Shown here piece by piece: positions 46,784 through 58,499 of a stretch of DNA of 64,000 nucleotides. How positions within the stretch are numbered: position 1 is the first letter of the stretch; each line of letters starts with the position of its first letter. This stretch comes from Timema cristinae (lineage: Eukaryota; Arthropoda; Insecta; Phasmatodea; Timematidae): positions 34,088,421 to 34,152,420 of the forward strand of contig JBCFYV010000100.1 in NCBI GenBank assembly GCA_039000515.1, written 5' to 3'. The notes beneath the pieces are model-generated. The model ran no database searches, had not been told where the DNA came from, and worked only from the letters and a program-made list of their open reading frames with translations. The translations under genes were made by a program, and so were the position numbers.

Positions 46784-47040
46784 TGCCCCGTGGTATAGTA
46801 GTGGTCAGAGCCCCTGGATACTGACCTTAATGACCTGGGTTTGATTCCCAGTTGGTACCAAGGGATTTTTCTCTAAAGTAGAAAAAGTCCTATGGTCACT
46901 AGAGTTTGGTTGATTAGTCTTAGGTTAAGATAGTCATTGTCTCCACACCCTTATATGCCTTATCATCATCCCCTCATTTCATTGGGTCTAGGAAAGAACC
47001 TCCGCGAAAAGGATGTACGATTAGTAAGTACATCGTGCAT
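46784..47040 (+). repeat. tRNA-derived SINE candidate (family D)
   Basis: CGTGGTATAGTAGTGGTCAGAG (A-box region) and GACCTGGGTTTGATTCCCAG (B box) 45 bp apart, followed by a ~180-bp body. The acceptor ends do not pair, so it is not a functional tRNA. Single copy here. Confidence 0.5.
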
Positions 47041-47056
47041 ATCACGGGAAACTGTA

Positions 47057-47283
47057 CATTAGCCCCATAACTTATTTGGTGCTGACTGACAGCTCACAGC
47101 TGACTTCTAACAGTCAACATCCAGGTATATAACTAATTTTTGACTGTCAGAAGTGACAGCTGCTAAACACATGATTTTCAGATCATATGGTTCGGCGTAG
47201 GGATACATAATTTGGTTTAGTAACTTTTCAAAACTGTCAGCTGCCAGCTGTCACTCAGCACCAAAGAAGCCATGGGGCTACTG
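47057..47283. mobile_element. TA-flanked MITE, copy 2 (227 bp, uninterrupted)
   Basis: CATTAGCCCCATAACTTATT and complement CAGTAGCCCCATGGCTTC termini. TA lies at 47055-47056 and 47284-47285. Inverted relative to 30254-30815 and lacking the SINE-C insertion, it serves as the empty-site reference. Confidence 0.85.
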
Positions 47284-47799
47284 TACATGGGCACTGGCTA
47301 ATCATTCCATATACTGGGCTAAGTGATATTGCCCAGATTCGCCATTTTATTATCACTTGCTTCTGACTAGCACATTTTTCGAATAAACTTGTTCAAACAG
47401 TGCATAGTATTGTTTAAAATGTTCGATAGAGCAACCTAATAATTCGATTTTTACATTGTGAAGCGATATTCATTTCTCATCCTCCACACCTGTGGCAACG
47501 TTGAAAAATATGTAGCCTACCTTTGCGCTAAGGTGTTGCGTGGTCGTAGACAATGTGTGGGTTCTTTCAAAAAGCCTGTTGGCAGGAACAGACTGTGCGT
47601 CGGTCGGTAGGTCACTAAACATTACACTCCTCTGGCAAACTAGTCTTGGTGGCCACTTGACTACTTTCATACAACGGCAGCTCGTATATAGATTGGCTGG
47701 TATTAGTTTGTCATGGTGTGATGAGGAACAAGCCTTTTGGTTGATAGATCACATACTAGTTCCCTCCCCTTCCCTCCCTCCTATATATATAAATATATA

Positions 47800-48033
47800 A
47801 ATCTTAAATATCTGTCAAGGGTGTCCTGGACTTTGGTCAAAACTTTTTAAATAAAGAGAAAAAGTTTTGACAAAATTCCAGGACACCCTTGACAGATATT
47901 TAAGATTTATTGATACTAGATTGTGTATAAAACTAAGCACTACGTTGCTACTGGAGAAATATTTGACTTATTTTGGGCAAAAATGTAATGCTATATAAAT
48001 TGTAAAATTACTCGCGCTCCCTTCGGCCGCACC
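47800..48033. mobile_element. FB family MITE derivative with a near-perfect 105-bp hairpin
   Basis: 47800-47908 folds on itself: AAATCTTAAATATCTGTCAAG with GGGTGTCCTGGA pairs with its complement around an AAATAAAGAG loop. The right arm then continues as in the FB family (CTACTGGAGAAATATTTGAC) to CGCACC followed by TTAA at 48034-48037. No left FB arm is present, so the internal part has apparently been inverted and duplicated. Confidence 0.7.
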
Positions 48034-48104
48034 TTAAGAAACATGGCCGGAAACTAGTAACGACCTCCCGGCAGATAAAGATAAAGAATAATTTTTTAAC
48101 CTGC

Positions 48105-48215
48105 GCCAGTGGACACGTGGTCTAATATCAAGCTAATTTAGTCTTGTTTGCCTTACCCTTTAAATTAATATTTGTATATCTATGCATAAAATTTGAACGG
48201 GTAGGGAGACAAAGG
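48105..48215 (+). repeat. SINE-A copy with large internal deletion
   Basis: CAGTGGACACGTGGTCTAATA head joined to a tail of TTTGAACGGGTAGGGAGAC. Confidence 0.55.
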
Positions 48216-50430
48216 GCTCAAAAAAAATCTTTTTAAACAGCTCGGTCATCGCTGCCATCTAAGGGCCGGCTGTTAACCTCTTTCTCCGGTTTGAATCTTG
48301 GCTGAGGACGGATCATTTTAACAATCCACTAATTTTATACTAATAAGGGCGTGTTCATGGTCTTAATAGACACTAAGAAAAAAGCATATCCTCTTTTTAG
48401 CTTGTTTTGTTGAAATAATGATGTTTAAGTGATTGACCTTGCAAGTCACCCTGGTATCAAGTTATTATTCTTATTCTTAAAAAAAAAAGACCTAACTACA
48501 TAATTAAGGGTTCATAACCAGTTGTGGTAAAGTCTTCATTCTACAAATCATCGTATATTATCCAATCATATAATTGGTTCGTGAACGTAGGTAGAGTAAT
48601 TCGAAAATTACCATGTTTATCTCAATTATTTTTTTTGTGATCTTGAAACAGTGGGAATTAGAACACAATTACTTTTTTTTTTTATTGTCAAAATGAAAAG
48701 TTTAAACTACTATAATATTTTTCGTATTGAGATTCAAAGCAACATTAAAAAAAATAGTATTTTTATTTTACGTTAAATTATTAGGTTGTATATAAAACAC
48801 AATTATTATATTTTTGGTTAGTACAATTTGTTTTTTAATATAAATATATATTTTAAATCATATACATTATTACCTTAATTAAATCTCATTTTTGCAAACT
48901 ACTGTTATAAGGGTTGATAATGCACTTTTAAAACTGGGGAAGCCTGCAAATTTAAGGTAATTTATTGTGACAGGGAAAAGTCATACATTTTTAAATATGG
49001 TTATAGTAATTTTCTAAATACTAATTGTTAACTATCCACTTTTCCTCCAATTCATGTGCTTTTTTTAAATAACACTAACATATTTGTTTCTAAAAATTCT
49101 GTATCATAAATTTAATAGAAAATGGTGAAAATTGCGATAAACATTTATTGAAATTTTTTTTAATCTAAAAACCTGGCCAAATCAGGAAATTTTTAACTCG
49201 CTAAATTTATTAGCTCTTAATAATTAACCAAATAGCGCTACTTTTTTTTTACCAAGTACTAAAATAATCTATGACTAACGTAGCTTTCGACACTAATGAC
49301 TTTATTTCTTAGATAATTAAATTAGATTATGATTATGGACCTCTTCAAACCGTTTAAAAGCATTTATAATTTTATTTATAAAAGTTATTTTTCCTCGTGA
49401 CTCATTATATTGACAATATAATGGTCTCCGTCGGCCAATTAATAAGTTAATGATTTTCCTCCGTTTCTCAAGTCAAATCTGAAAGCTTTCAATAAGTCTT
49501 GTCTACCTAAGTCTTGTTTTCTCTTTAAAAAGAGTGTAATTCATTTGCCTACTATCATCCTTTACCTCCAGAGATAATTATAGGTAAATTGAAGAGAAGG
49601 GAAGTCAATAATTCTATCTTATCTTCTGTCTCTGAAACAATGTGTATACCATTTCTTCAGGTATTTTGAGAATGGGCATGCCAGATGTATTCTGTTAGAA
49701 TCCCTGTAAAGAATCCCTGTAAGATACATCACAAGGTCAAGTAAATTCGGGCAAACCTACGATGAGTTTTGAGTTCATCATAATCAGGAAATAGGTATAC
49801 ACAGATTTTTGTATGAATGGAGGCCTTTTTTTCTTATCAGAACACTCCTCTATAGTAATATTTCGGAAGGAAAAAAGGCCTTTAAAATATAAATGCATGT
49901 ACAAACCAGTAAATATTTATATTTAGTTTTCTGTGTCTCAAAAACCCGTTAGGGCTTCACGCCATATATATCACTAATCTGTTAGGGATGATGAAATAAG
50001 AATTTGAGAGTAAATGTATCGGAATTAGCGTGTAGGAAGGGTAAGAAACTATTTTATGGAAAAACCATAAATACAGCCGTGTATCTATATTCATTAATAC
50101 CCCTGATGGAAGCCGGTGTCCATTACAATTTGGTATTGGTGTTCGGCAATAAGTCTAAGGAGCCCGGGTTTGATGACGTAATTTGTCTTCAAGCTTATTT
50201 ATTTTGGTATACGGAGGCCAGTCTTCGAATTCTGGACGTGTGAAGAGTTATGGATAAAGGAGCTTTCAGATTAATCAATAAGCTAAAGCAACAAATAGTA
50301 CTTTAATATATTAACTGTCCCTTACCAAACCATGAAGCAATTTTTTCCCCAACAGCAAAGGCCATGTAGCTAGTTTATTGGTAAAACAGTTTTCTTGATA
50401 AAACATTGTATTTATCTTGAATTAAAACGC
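48216..50430. other. No recognisable feature
   Basis: Over 2 kb of AT-rich sequence, with poly-T runs around 48620-48680 and 49240. I see no coding frame or repeat match. The short frame at 50004-50243 is not convincing. Confidence 0.5.
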
Positions 50431-50433
50431 AAT

Positions 50434-50640
50434 CGGTGGGATCGTGGTGTAAGACGTTTGATCTGGTTTGCCACTTACAAGTAGATCAGGGTTATAATCA
50501 GAGCCGGTGTATGGAGATATCATTTTTATCCAAGTTTATCACTCTCCCTCCATGAAAAGCCGGTTACATCTCCTCTACATCATCACTACTCTATTCAGTG
50601 TAAATATGCGAATATTCCAGACGGGTAGCGAGACGGGGTG
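50434..50640 (+). repeat. SINE-A copy, diverged
   Basis: GGTGGGATCGTGGTGTAAGACG head, AGGGTTATAATCAGAGCC (degenerate B box), tail CCAGACGGGTAGCGAGACGG. The 64-codon frame at 50507-50701 is SINE sequence. Confidence 0.6.
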
Positions 50641-51104
50641 GATCAAAGAAAGACTCTTCCTTGAGTTTTTATTATTAATTAGTGAAAGTGGTTTCTGTTA
50701 AAATAACATGTCCTTAAAATTTGTCATACATTCTATTTTGTAGCCGTTGTTAAAATAGCTTCACCCTTCCTTTATAGCACTATTTGAATAATTAGATGCA
50801 AAACCGAGTGTGTACAAAACTCATGACTAAAGTGTCTACGTAACTACAGGCGTATATTATGGTTAGGTGCTTCATTTGGTCTTTCTTTCTTCTAACGCTC
50901 TTGCGGTAACGAGCTATTCAGGGCTGTAAACTGGATGGACACGTCGCATAAAAGAGATTTGTTCACGCAAGAACGAATATTCTACCAACATTTCAAGCCT
51001 CCTTTATTTGTGGATCGCCTCCTCTCTCTAGTGTCTGGTTTTTATATTATCACTCACGACTATAATTTTTTTTAAAAGCACACAACCTTTGATTTTGTTT
51101 CTAA

Positions 51105-51305
51105 CAGCGTCCTACCACCCATCTGGGCTAAATGAATCTAACAACACCAATGAGGTAGTGGCAAGGAAGGCAGAAATTATAGAAAATGTAAACGCGTTTT
51201 CTTAGAAGGAGAGTGGGGAAACATTTTGGAAAAAAAAACTTTTCCCCTTTTGGGATTTGAGCATAGACCGACCTCCCCATCACCGATAGTCCAATCTTTT
51301 GTAAG
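51105..51305 (-). repeat. SINE-A copy, diverged
   Basis: CAGCGTCCTACCACCCATCTGG tail and a TGGGATTTGAGCATAGACC B-box complement followed by ATCACCGATAGTCCAATC. R2-like sequence follows at about 51300-51388. Confidence 0.55.
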
Positions 51306-51559
51306 ACGTATAAATACGTCAAAGTAGCGATAGTAATTTTCTAGCTGTCAGATAAATTTATTCCTAAATTAATTATAAAGTTTATATGGTAGAATAGACC
51401 CAAAGTGGGGGAAAGTAGCAAATTTATAGACTTAAATTTTTAAAGAAAGAGTTACTTTGTAAAATACAACTGCAAATAAACTTACAAACCCTTATCCGCC
51501 CATAAAATTGTGTTCACCAGGGTATAGAGCACTACTGATCTCCTATATCTCTCCTTGTA

Positions 51560-51795
51560 GAGCAGCATTTTTCAAATTTTGACCCGTTGCATACCGCTTT
51601 CTGGGGCATTGCCTAACAAACGTATCCCTTACGGCTATTCCGAAATTGTTTTTCTTGTAGTGGATCATATGTAAAAGAGATAAAGAGAGGCTTATAAGAA
51701 AGTCAATGACATATTTTCAAAATTTGAATAGGGTGCTCGAATATTATAGACCCCCTGAAATTCTTAGCGTACCACCGTTTGGGACAACATTTATC
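51560..51795. mobile_element. Possible hAT-like MITE remnant
   Basis: Left part AGCAGCATTTTTCAAATTTTG with CGTTGCATACC and right part GCGTACCACCGTTTGGGAC resemble the two ends of hAT MITEs that begin CAGTGTTTCCCAAAC. No clean 8-bp duplication was resolved. Confidence 0.35.
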
Positions 51796-51847
51796 TTACC
51801 AAAGTGGTCAGCATAAATCTAACCTACTAGATATAATTTCTCGTATT

Positions 51848-52020
51848 AATACGTAAAGTAATGTGATGTGCAATGGTCACGTTTGATAGATATTATTAAC
51901 GCCTATAAAATAGCACTAATAATTTACTAAAATGTTATCAATGTTGACCGCAAATAATATGTTTGTATTTTGTAAAGGTTTCTTCCTCCTAAAGCCCTAC
52001 TAAACATGCCAGCTATCAAG
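51848..52020 (+). repeat. Interspersed repeat R2 copy
   Basis: ACGTAAAGTAATGTGATGTG, TTTGATAGATATTATTAACG, CTATAAAATAGCACTAATAA and GGTTTCTTCCTCCTAAAGCC. Confidence 0.6.
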
Positions 52021-52544
52021 TTGTGTGTACCGGTGTATACATTCAGACCTGGCATGCAGACGTGCCTCCGACACCGACCGATCCCTTACCGCATCCAACC
52101 ATTTATGGGTAGACCAGACCAGACACAAGACTCGTCCCCCCCCCCCCCATCTCCCCTACCTAAAAACCTCCCCCTTACCCCCCCCCCCCTAACCAAGCAT
52201 AGCAAGCCTAAAGTGTTACCAGCAAAAAAATCCCACTGTACATCTCTACGGTACATTGCATTACATCACATCTTCCAACGGATCAATTTATTTTTCATCC
52301 ATTTTTTATAAGCCCCATAACAAAAGTCATTCATTTGCTTAAAATAGGCCTATTTATAAGCTTCTTTATTTAGTTATTCTATATTTAAATGTGATTCACG
52401 CTTTGAAATAAGAAATAAAGGATTTAAAACCGAATCTCAGAGCTGAACCGAGTAATTGGAATTAGAGGCCATTTCTTGACATTCTGATTTTCAAAGAAAG
52501 GGCCTTGTTTGACATCTAGAAAAGTTACTATATCTATTTTCACA

Positions 52545-52682
52545 TTCTCATACGTCAAGTCATATAATCTACAGCTGTCACTTTTAATAGATAACATCAA
52601 TTCTTACGAAGTAACACAGTAACAATATTAAAATGTTTAATTTTGGCTTTGAAAGGTTATTCCTATGAAAATTGGATTGCTA
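52545..52682 (+). repeat. Interspersed repeat R2 copy, diverged
   Basis: CATACGTCAAGTCATATAATC, TTTTAATAGATAACATCAAT and GAAAGGTTATTCCTATGAAAA. Confidence 0.45.
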
Positions 52683-52817
52683 CCTTGTATCTTTTATATT
52701 GATTTATGAACTTTCTGCACGAGTTTTAAGAGTGAAAAAGAGCATTAACAAGTAATAATTGGTGGATGAAAGAAATAAAACTATTGAGAGAGGCGCCCGA
52801 AAAACTGTGAAGGGACG

Positions 52818-53262
52818 TTCAGACTGGGCGAGCGAGCGACTAAAATATAAAATAGAAGACATTGGTTGTAATGAGAGGCGGCCAGACTGGAGCGAGTGAC
52901 TAAAATATAAAATAGAAAACATTGGTTGTGATGAGAGGTGGCCAGACTGGGCGAGCGAGCGACTAAATATAAAATAGAACACATTGGTTGTAATGAGGTG
53001 GCCAGACTGGAGCGAGTGAGCGACTAAAATATAAAATAGAACACATTGGTTGTGATGAGAGGTGGCCAGACTGGGCGAGCGAGCGACTAAAATATAAAAT
53101 AGAAAACATTGGTTGTGATGAGAGGTGGCCAGACTGGGCGAGCGAGCGACTAAAATATAAAATAGAACACATTGGTTGTGATGAGAGGTGGCCAGACTGG
53201 GCGAGCGAGCGACTAAAATATAAAATAGAAAACATTGGTTGTAATGAGAGGTGGCCAGACTG
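52818..53262 (+). repeat. ~63-bp minisatellite, about 7 units
   Basis: The unit contains GGCCAGACTGGGCGAGCGAG, CGACTAAAATATAAAATAG and ACATTGGTTGTGATGAGAGG. GC-rich and AT-rich halves alternate. Two variants (GGGCGAGCGAGC versus GGAGCGAGTGAGC) alternate irregularly. The 200-codon minus-strand frame is caused by the array. Confidence 0.93.
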
Positions 53263-53263
53263 G

Positions 53264-53320
53264 AGCGCGCGCGCGCTTGAAAGATAGAACTGGTTCTAAT
53301 TTTCAAGCGCGTGCGCTCGA
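53264..53320. repeat. GC-rich hairpin at the array end
   Basis: GAGCGCGCGCGCGCTTGAAA pairs with TTTCAAGCGCGTGCGCTC across a ~17-bp loop. It contains (CG)n, unusual for this AT-rich window, and terminates the 63-bp array. Confidence 0.8.
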
Positions 53321-53477
53321 GCCGGTACAGTCTAGTTTACAGGCGCTAGGCAATATTATTGTGTGTTTGTTCATTGAGTGCTAAGAAAACTTTCATTTTG
53401 ACATTTTTCTTACTACATTTACTTACTTACAATTGCTACTAACAGTTTAATTTATTTGGTAAGATCATAAACCATAA

Positions 53478-53478
<1 letters not shown>

Positions 53479-53550
<72 letters not shown>
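53479..53550. repeat. (CT)n-(AT)n compound microsatellite
   Basis: TCTCTCTC... passes directly into (TA)n, then GTGTGTGTG. Confidence 0.95.
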
Positions 53551-53552
<2 letters not shown>

Positions 53553-53621
53553 GGTGTGTGTGTAAAATTGATATGTTAATATACTTCAATATTATAATCA
53601 AAGTAGGCTTTTAAAAATAAG

Positions 53622-53768
53622 AATCGCCATTAGCGTGGAGTGAGGATGGGAAAACCACAACAATAAATCACTTGTCAAAAACCACGCTGTTCACTGAGCC
53701 AAGATTCGAACCTTTGCCTCCTTGTCAACAACTATCTAGAGCTATTTGCTAATCACAAGCTCGCTCCC
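53622..53768 (-). repeat. SINE-A fragment (B-box half)
   Basis: GAATCGCCATTAGCGTGGAG and CCAAGATTCGAACCTTTGCC in minus order; no tail. Confidence 0.6.
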
Positions 53769-53959
53769 ACACTTGTCAGTCTGGCCAACACTGAGACGTA
53801 CTAAAGTAAACCCGGAAAGCTTTCCGGTCAGGCGCTGTAATAGGTATACCTAGGTGGTTTTGGACCACCGAGATGTTTGTTCGTTCATCTGCATTCGCGG
53901 TTTTTTTAAAATACTTTTCAACCCTCATTCTCTCACCTTATTTTTCCTAGAGGTTTTGT

Positions 53960-54160
53960 ATTTGAAAGTCATAAGGGGGGAGGAGGAGGAGGTGAAAGTC
54001 CAATTTTAACTCATTTGTTGCCTTCATCTGCTAAACAATCATGAGACCTTTTCTAATTTATTTTAGAGCATGGTTAAAAGGTCTCTTGTCATATTTAAAT
54101 TAATAAAAAAAAGTATTTGATGGTGTCCTTACGGTGTTTGAGATATATACAGGATAACCT
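53960..54160 (+). repeat. Interspersed repeat R4, copy 2
   Basis: Collinear with 7965-8165. Confidence 0.6.
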
Positions 54161-54165
54161 TTTTT

Positions 54166-54478
54166 TTTAGCACCTCGTCTTACTACCCGTTCAGGTTATA
54201 CGCCTATGTACTAATTACGCTGTTTTTTTTAGGGATTAGTAAAGTGAAATTATCATTAAGTATACCCACATTTTCGTGGAAGGAAAGTGTAAACTATTTG
54301 AGAGATACCTCCCCCAGTACACCTGACCAAGATTTGAAACAACATTTATTTAAAAAAAAAAACTCGTCAATATACCCTGGTGAGATTAAACCTCTACTCT
54401 CCCGCCAACGACATCCATTCTATTGCAAGCTCAACGTTTTAAAGAGAATGTAGGACCCACATCAGTGGGTCATCGGAC
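54166..54478 (-). repeat. SINE-A copy with insertion near the B box
   Basis: TTTAGCACCTCGTCTTACTACC tail, ACCAAGATTTGAAACAAC at the B box, then ~45 bp of extra A-rich sequence and a second GTGAGATTAAACCTCTACTC B-box-like stretch, ending CCCACATCAGTGGGTC at the head. Confidence 0.75.
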
Positions 54479-54488
54479 TAAACTTTAA

Positions 54489-54850
54489 GGTGGGGATGTT
54501 GGGATTTAAGAACAGTGTTTTTGTAGTCTTTATAGCATACGCTTTTTTGGCTAAAATAAATTATTCATCCAGTAGAAACATAAATTAATTTTCTTCACAT
54601 GGTGATATCAACAGTTGTTGAATATTTGTCATGAGCATAGCGGCAATATATGACACTTTTTAAATAAAGAGAAAAGCTGGCATTAAATTACAAAACAACC
54701 TTAACATTAAACAAATGTCGATATCACCATGTGAAGAAAATTAAACTCTATTTTTACTGGAGCAATAATTTATTTATTTAAGCCAAAAGTATGTTTTTCC
54801 GTAAAAACTGCAAAAAACACTGGCTTTCCGTCGCATCCCCTTCCATACCC
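54489..54850. mobile_element. Foldback MITE (FB family), complete copy
   Basis: CTTCACATGGTGATATCAAC (left arm) and GATATCACCATGTGAAGAAAA (right arm) mark the inner arms. The outer arms are CAGTGTTTTTGTAG / AAACTGCAAAAAACACTG. TTAA precedes the left end at 54485-54488. Confidence 0.72.
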
Positions 54851-55286
54851 TATGGGCCCGGATAGGAAGGGGTGGGAAGGCATTGTGAACACAGATAGAA
54901 TTATTGATGATGTTTTATATAAACACCAAAAAAACTTTTTTTTTTCCACGAGTTTGTATACCTCGGTGTTGTGAAACACCGATTAAAATTCAAATAAACG
55001 ACACCAATATGTACTGACCACAATAGCTACAATCAATTTAAGCCCACGCTATGTTCTTACACCCCAATAAATTACAAACAAAATTATGCTAGAAATGGTT
55101 AGGTAGATAGTGATGTCATTGTAGAGATAATGACGCCAATGCTCGTGTAAAGAAGGGAATTCAACCTACACGAAAGGTGCTCCAAGAGTCCAATTTATTT
55201 ATAAGGCCTCGTGTTTAAAGACTTTGTTGATAGCGCTAGTGAAACCGCACGAGGCGCCAATGTGGGAAAAATTTGAAACTCTAAGG

Positions 55287-55793
55287 TAGGGTTGCCAGAC
55301 GTCCCGTTTTTCCTGGATTAACCCGTTTTTTTATATGGTAGTGCTGTTGTCCCGAAAGAGGCCTATTAACATAATTTTTGTCAGGTATACGTATATATTA
55401 AACAATTCGGGAAAGTTCCGTCTATTTTATAAGCTTAGTGATTACATTCGCTTTGAATTTGTGCGCCATTGTGAGAGTGTAAGTGTCAATGCAGGGATAT
55501 GTTTATTTCGTGGTTCTAAAATTTTCCTCTAATTATATTAAATTTAATTTAGAGTTTTAAAGTTCTAAACTTGCCGAAAAGACAGTTCAAATGACGGAGG
55601 CAACATCTTATCACAGATATAAGTAAACTTGTAAATTTTGTGTATTTTTTTATTAAATTATTAATGCTTCTGTTTTCTTTTTTGTGATTTGTAAAAGGCA
55701 TTTATTTAATGTGTGGCAAAAATTGAAATAAAATTATAATAGTTAAAAAAAAAATCTGGCCCGGTTTTCCCTGGAAATAATCCGGCAACCCTA
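55287..55793. mobile_element. Non-autonomous DNA element with AGGGTTGCC inverted ends
   Basis: Left TAGGGTTGCCAGACGTCCCG, right-end complement TAGGGTTGCCGGATTATTTC. The second half of the repeat reads CCCGTTTTTCCTGG and CCCGGTTTTCCCTGG (the latter in direct orientation). A TA at each outer edge is the only duplication seen. The superfamily is undecided between hAT (mutated CAGGG terminus) and Tc1/mariner. The 65-codon frame within it is AT-rich and not recognisable. Confidence 0.6.
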
Positions 55794-56284
55794 TTTTTGG
55801 TGATATATTTGATAGTAAACGTACATTATCCATCAGATATGGCCAAAATAATAATCAAATACGGGTTCCAGAAGGTTAGTCCTAAATATTATTTAAATCA
55901 ATCCTTTAAGAAGAGACGAGGCTTATTTAAAGCAAGTCATGTAACCGAATTAACTGAAATTTAAGATGGAAATAAATATAGCCTTAACTATTGAAATTGA
56001 ATGGTTTCTTGACCTAGTCACTTGTTTACTCATTTTATTTGAGAAATAGTCAGGATGACTAGATAATAACAGATTTGCTATATTATTTTTGTTGCTTATT
56101 TGAAACCACTTCTTTCGTTTTTCTCCATCTTATTCCTATCAAGGAAATAGCTAAATGCTACTTTTTATTTCATATTGTGACTCTTTTTATTTGATTTATT
56201 GTATCGAAATTAATATAGTTAAAAGATAAGACATGGCCAACTCAGCCTCTTGAAGACAATTAGTTAGGACTTATTGTATACAAA

Positions 56285-56402
56285 TTAAAGTAGCGGTTAC
56301 GGTTTAGAAAACTGATATTAATGGATGGGAGGTTCTTTGTGCTGACCCCAAGACATCCTCAATCCGCAGAAATTTGCACTTTCTTCTCCAACAGATGGTT
56401 GA
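56285..56402 (+). repeat. Interspersed repeat R5 copy
   Basis: AAAGTAGCGGTTACGGTTTAG, AAAACTGATATTAATGGATGGG and AATCCGCAGAAATTTGCAC, then CCAACAGATGGTT. Confidence 0.65.
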
Positions 56403-56749
56403 CCGATTTGGATTGATTTCAAGCTAATTCCATGGTTTTTTTTATCATCAATAAACTATGATAAGCTACGTGTTTCTATAATCACCTTCACGCAGAAGTT
56501 TCAAGATTCTGCCACTACCATTGTCACATAGCCTACATTAAGGTACGGTACTAAGGTACGGTACCTTTAATCTCTTGCTTGAGGTGTCTACCAATCTCCC
56601 ACCATACAAATAACTAGTCAGTTCAAGTTGAATGGGAGATTGGTTGACGTTATAAATATCAACTACAAATACTGACCGTATGGAGGCTGAACACTGAAGT
56701 CTAATCGCGATACGATCATGACAAGAAGACTCAAATAGCTTATTTAAAT

Positions 56750-56880
56750 CAGGGGTTGGTAACCTTTTTGGACCCCGATCGACTTAAAAACTTATCAAAT
56801 CAAAGGTCCTGGGATCACCCATCATTATCAGATTTAAGTTTGCATTTTTGTCTCTCTTCATCTGTTTTTTCCTTCGATTC
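56750..56880 (+). mobile_element. hAT-like left terminus
   Basis: CAGGGGTTGGTAACCTTTTTG followed by GACCCCGATCGAC is a typical hAT end and resembles the termini at 15360 and 16736. No right end or target duplication was located. Confidence 0.45.
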
Positions 56881-57211
56881 AACCTTTCCTTAGTAGGCTA
56901 TTTATATCTTCACAATTTCTATATAAAAATACAGAGTAAATAAAATGAGGTATATTAGAAAATGTTACTTTACCTTATACTATAAAACGTATCTATACAT
57001 AAATATGGGTCCGACCCCCGGAGTTTCTACGCCGTTGATATCAGCACACGACATACAAACTACCATAACCTAGATCATCACATTTATAATTGGTAAATAA
57101 TAACCTTTTTAGATTCTTACATAGATAAATGGAGGGCTGCCGATATTGTCAAAAGGTCAATATACTCAACAAACATATGTGTAAGTTGACACTTGTGTAA
57201 CTATTTATTTC

Positions 57212-57420
57212 CCCACCACGTCCTACCGGTCCGGGATAGTATACGTATTATAATTTCGCCAGTGATCCAGGGATGAGTACGTTGGAGTTGAAAGGAAACG
57301 TACCCGCATTTACTTTAAGGGAAAGTTGGGAAACAATTTAGGAAATAAAAACCTCCAGGTCATTCGACTGGGATTTGAACCCCATCCTTCTGGTCACCGG
57401 CAAATTAGACGATACGAGTC
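57212..57420 (-). repeat. SINE-A copy
   Basis: CACCACGTCCTACCGGTCCGG tail, GACTGGGATTTGAACCCC B-box complement, TCACCGGCAAATTAGACGATA. Confidence 0.7.
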
Positions 57421-57844
57421 TGACATTTATTCAAACAGATGCTGGCTATATATTTTTTAATCAGTTATAAATACGAGAGGAGGTAATTGCTATCAAAAGA
57501 CTTATGATAACCAAACTAAGGAAACACTATCGGGAGGTTGACTTTTAACGAAATGCATCACCATTTGGCTGTAGATTGTGTGAAGGAAACAGAAATATAT
57601 AAATCATCTCCAGTGTATCTATTATGATGTCACCCAAGTTTTCCAAATAGAGAGCCACCCCAACTGCTCGCAAAAAATAAATAAAACACTCTTTAAACAT
57701 GTCGATAGTAATAAAATGGACACCTCTTTTTACTAGGAGATTTCCCTTTAAATCTGATTGAGGCCCGAGAGGTGGACCAAATAGATGTTGACTACAGTCC
57801 AATTTAGATAGAAATTAAAATTTTTTCACGCTTTAAAAAAAAAA

Positions 57845-58025
57845 TATTTTTAGTGAATTAATACGTCGATTCATGTGAACTGCAACTACCTTTTTTGATA
57901 GATAATACCAATACCAATGAATCATATATTAAAATATTATCAATGTTGCCCCAAAATAAATTATTGTATTTCCTAAAAGTTTTTTCATACCAGAATCCCA
58001 CCATACAATTTTTGAACCGGCCAAC
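57845..58025 (+). repeat. Interspersed repeat R2 copy
   Basis: AATACGTCGATTCATGTGAA, TTTGATAGATAATACCAATAC, ATTATCAATGTTGCCCCAAA and CCTAAAAGTTTTTTCATACC. Confidence 0.6.
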
Positions 58026-58174
58026 ACGTGAATTAGTTTGCGGTAGTTTATTTAATACGCCCATCCTATAAGGAAACTAGCTTAGTTTCCTAGCCATTTA
58101 GTATTTTACAATTATGGGGGGGTTGGGGGGGGGGGGTCATTAACTATTTGCTTGCGTAAGCTTTTTTGTTATGT

Positions 58175-58320
58175 TTGCCCCTCGTATACTCGTCCAGGAT
58201 TTAAGCATATATACACAAATGAGGTACAGATGTAGGTATAATTTTGCTTAAGTGCACCCGAATTTGAATCAAGTGGTAGAGAGAAAACATTTAGGAAAAA
58301 AACACCTTGGTACACCGGTC
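58175..58320 (-). repeat. SINE-A fragment, diverged
   Basis: CTCGTATACTCGTCCAGGAT tail-like, CACCCGAATTTGAATCAAG and AACATTTAGGAAAAAAACACC. Confidence 0.45.
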
Positions 58321-58499
58321 ACAACGTTGATATATATTATATATATTTTTTTTAATTTTGTAGACTGTATAGTTAATTTTTTAAATGTTGTTATTTTAGA
58401 AAGTATTTATTTTGAAAATATTTCTGAACATGTGCGAATCATCAAAATGTTAGTGAGGTGCCTCCCTTCCCACCATATCCTTCATTAAAAATAAAATGT

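Noticed and set aside
52704..53306. 200-codon minus-strand frame and its two shadows
   Set aside because: Produced by the ~63-bp tandem repeat; frames shift between units.
55287..55793. Firm hAT assignment
   Set aside because: The terminal base is T rather than C and the 8-bp flanks (CTCTAAGG, TTTTTGGT) do not match.
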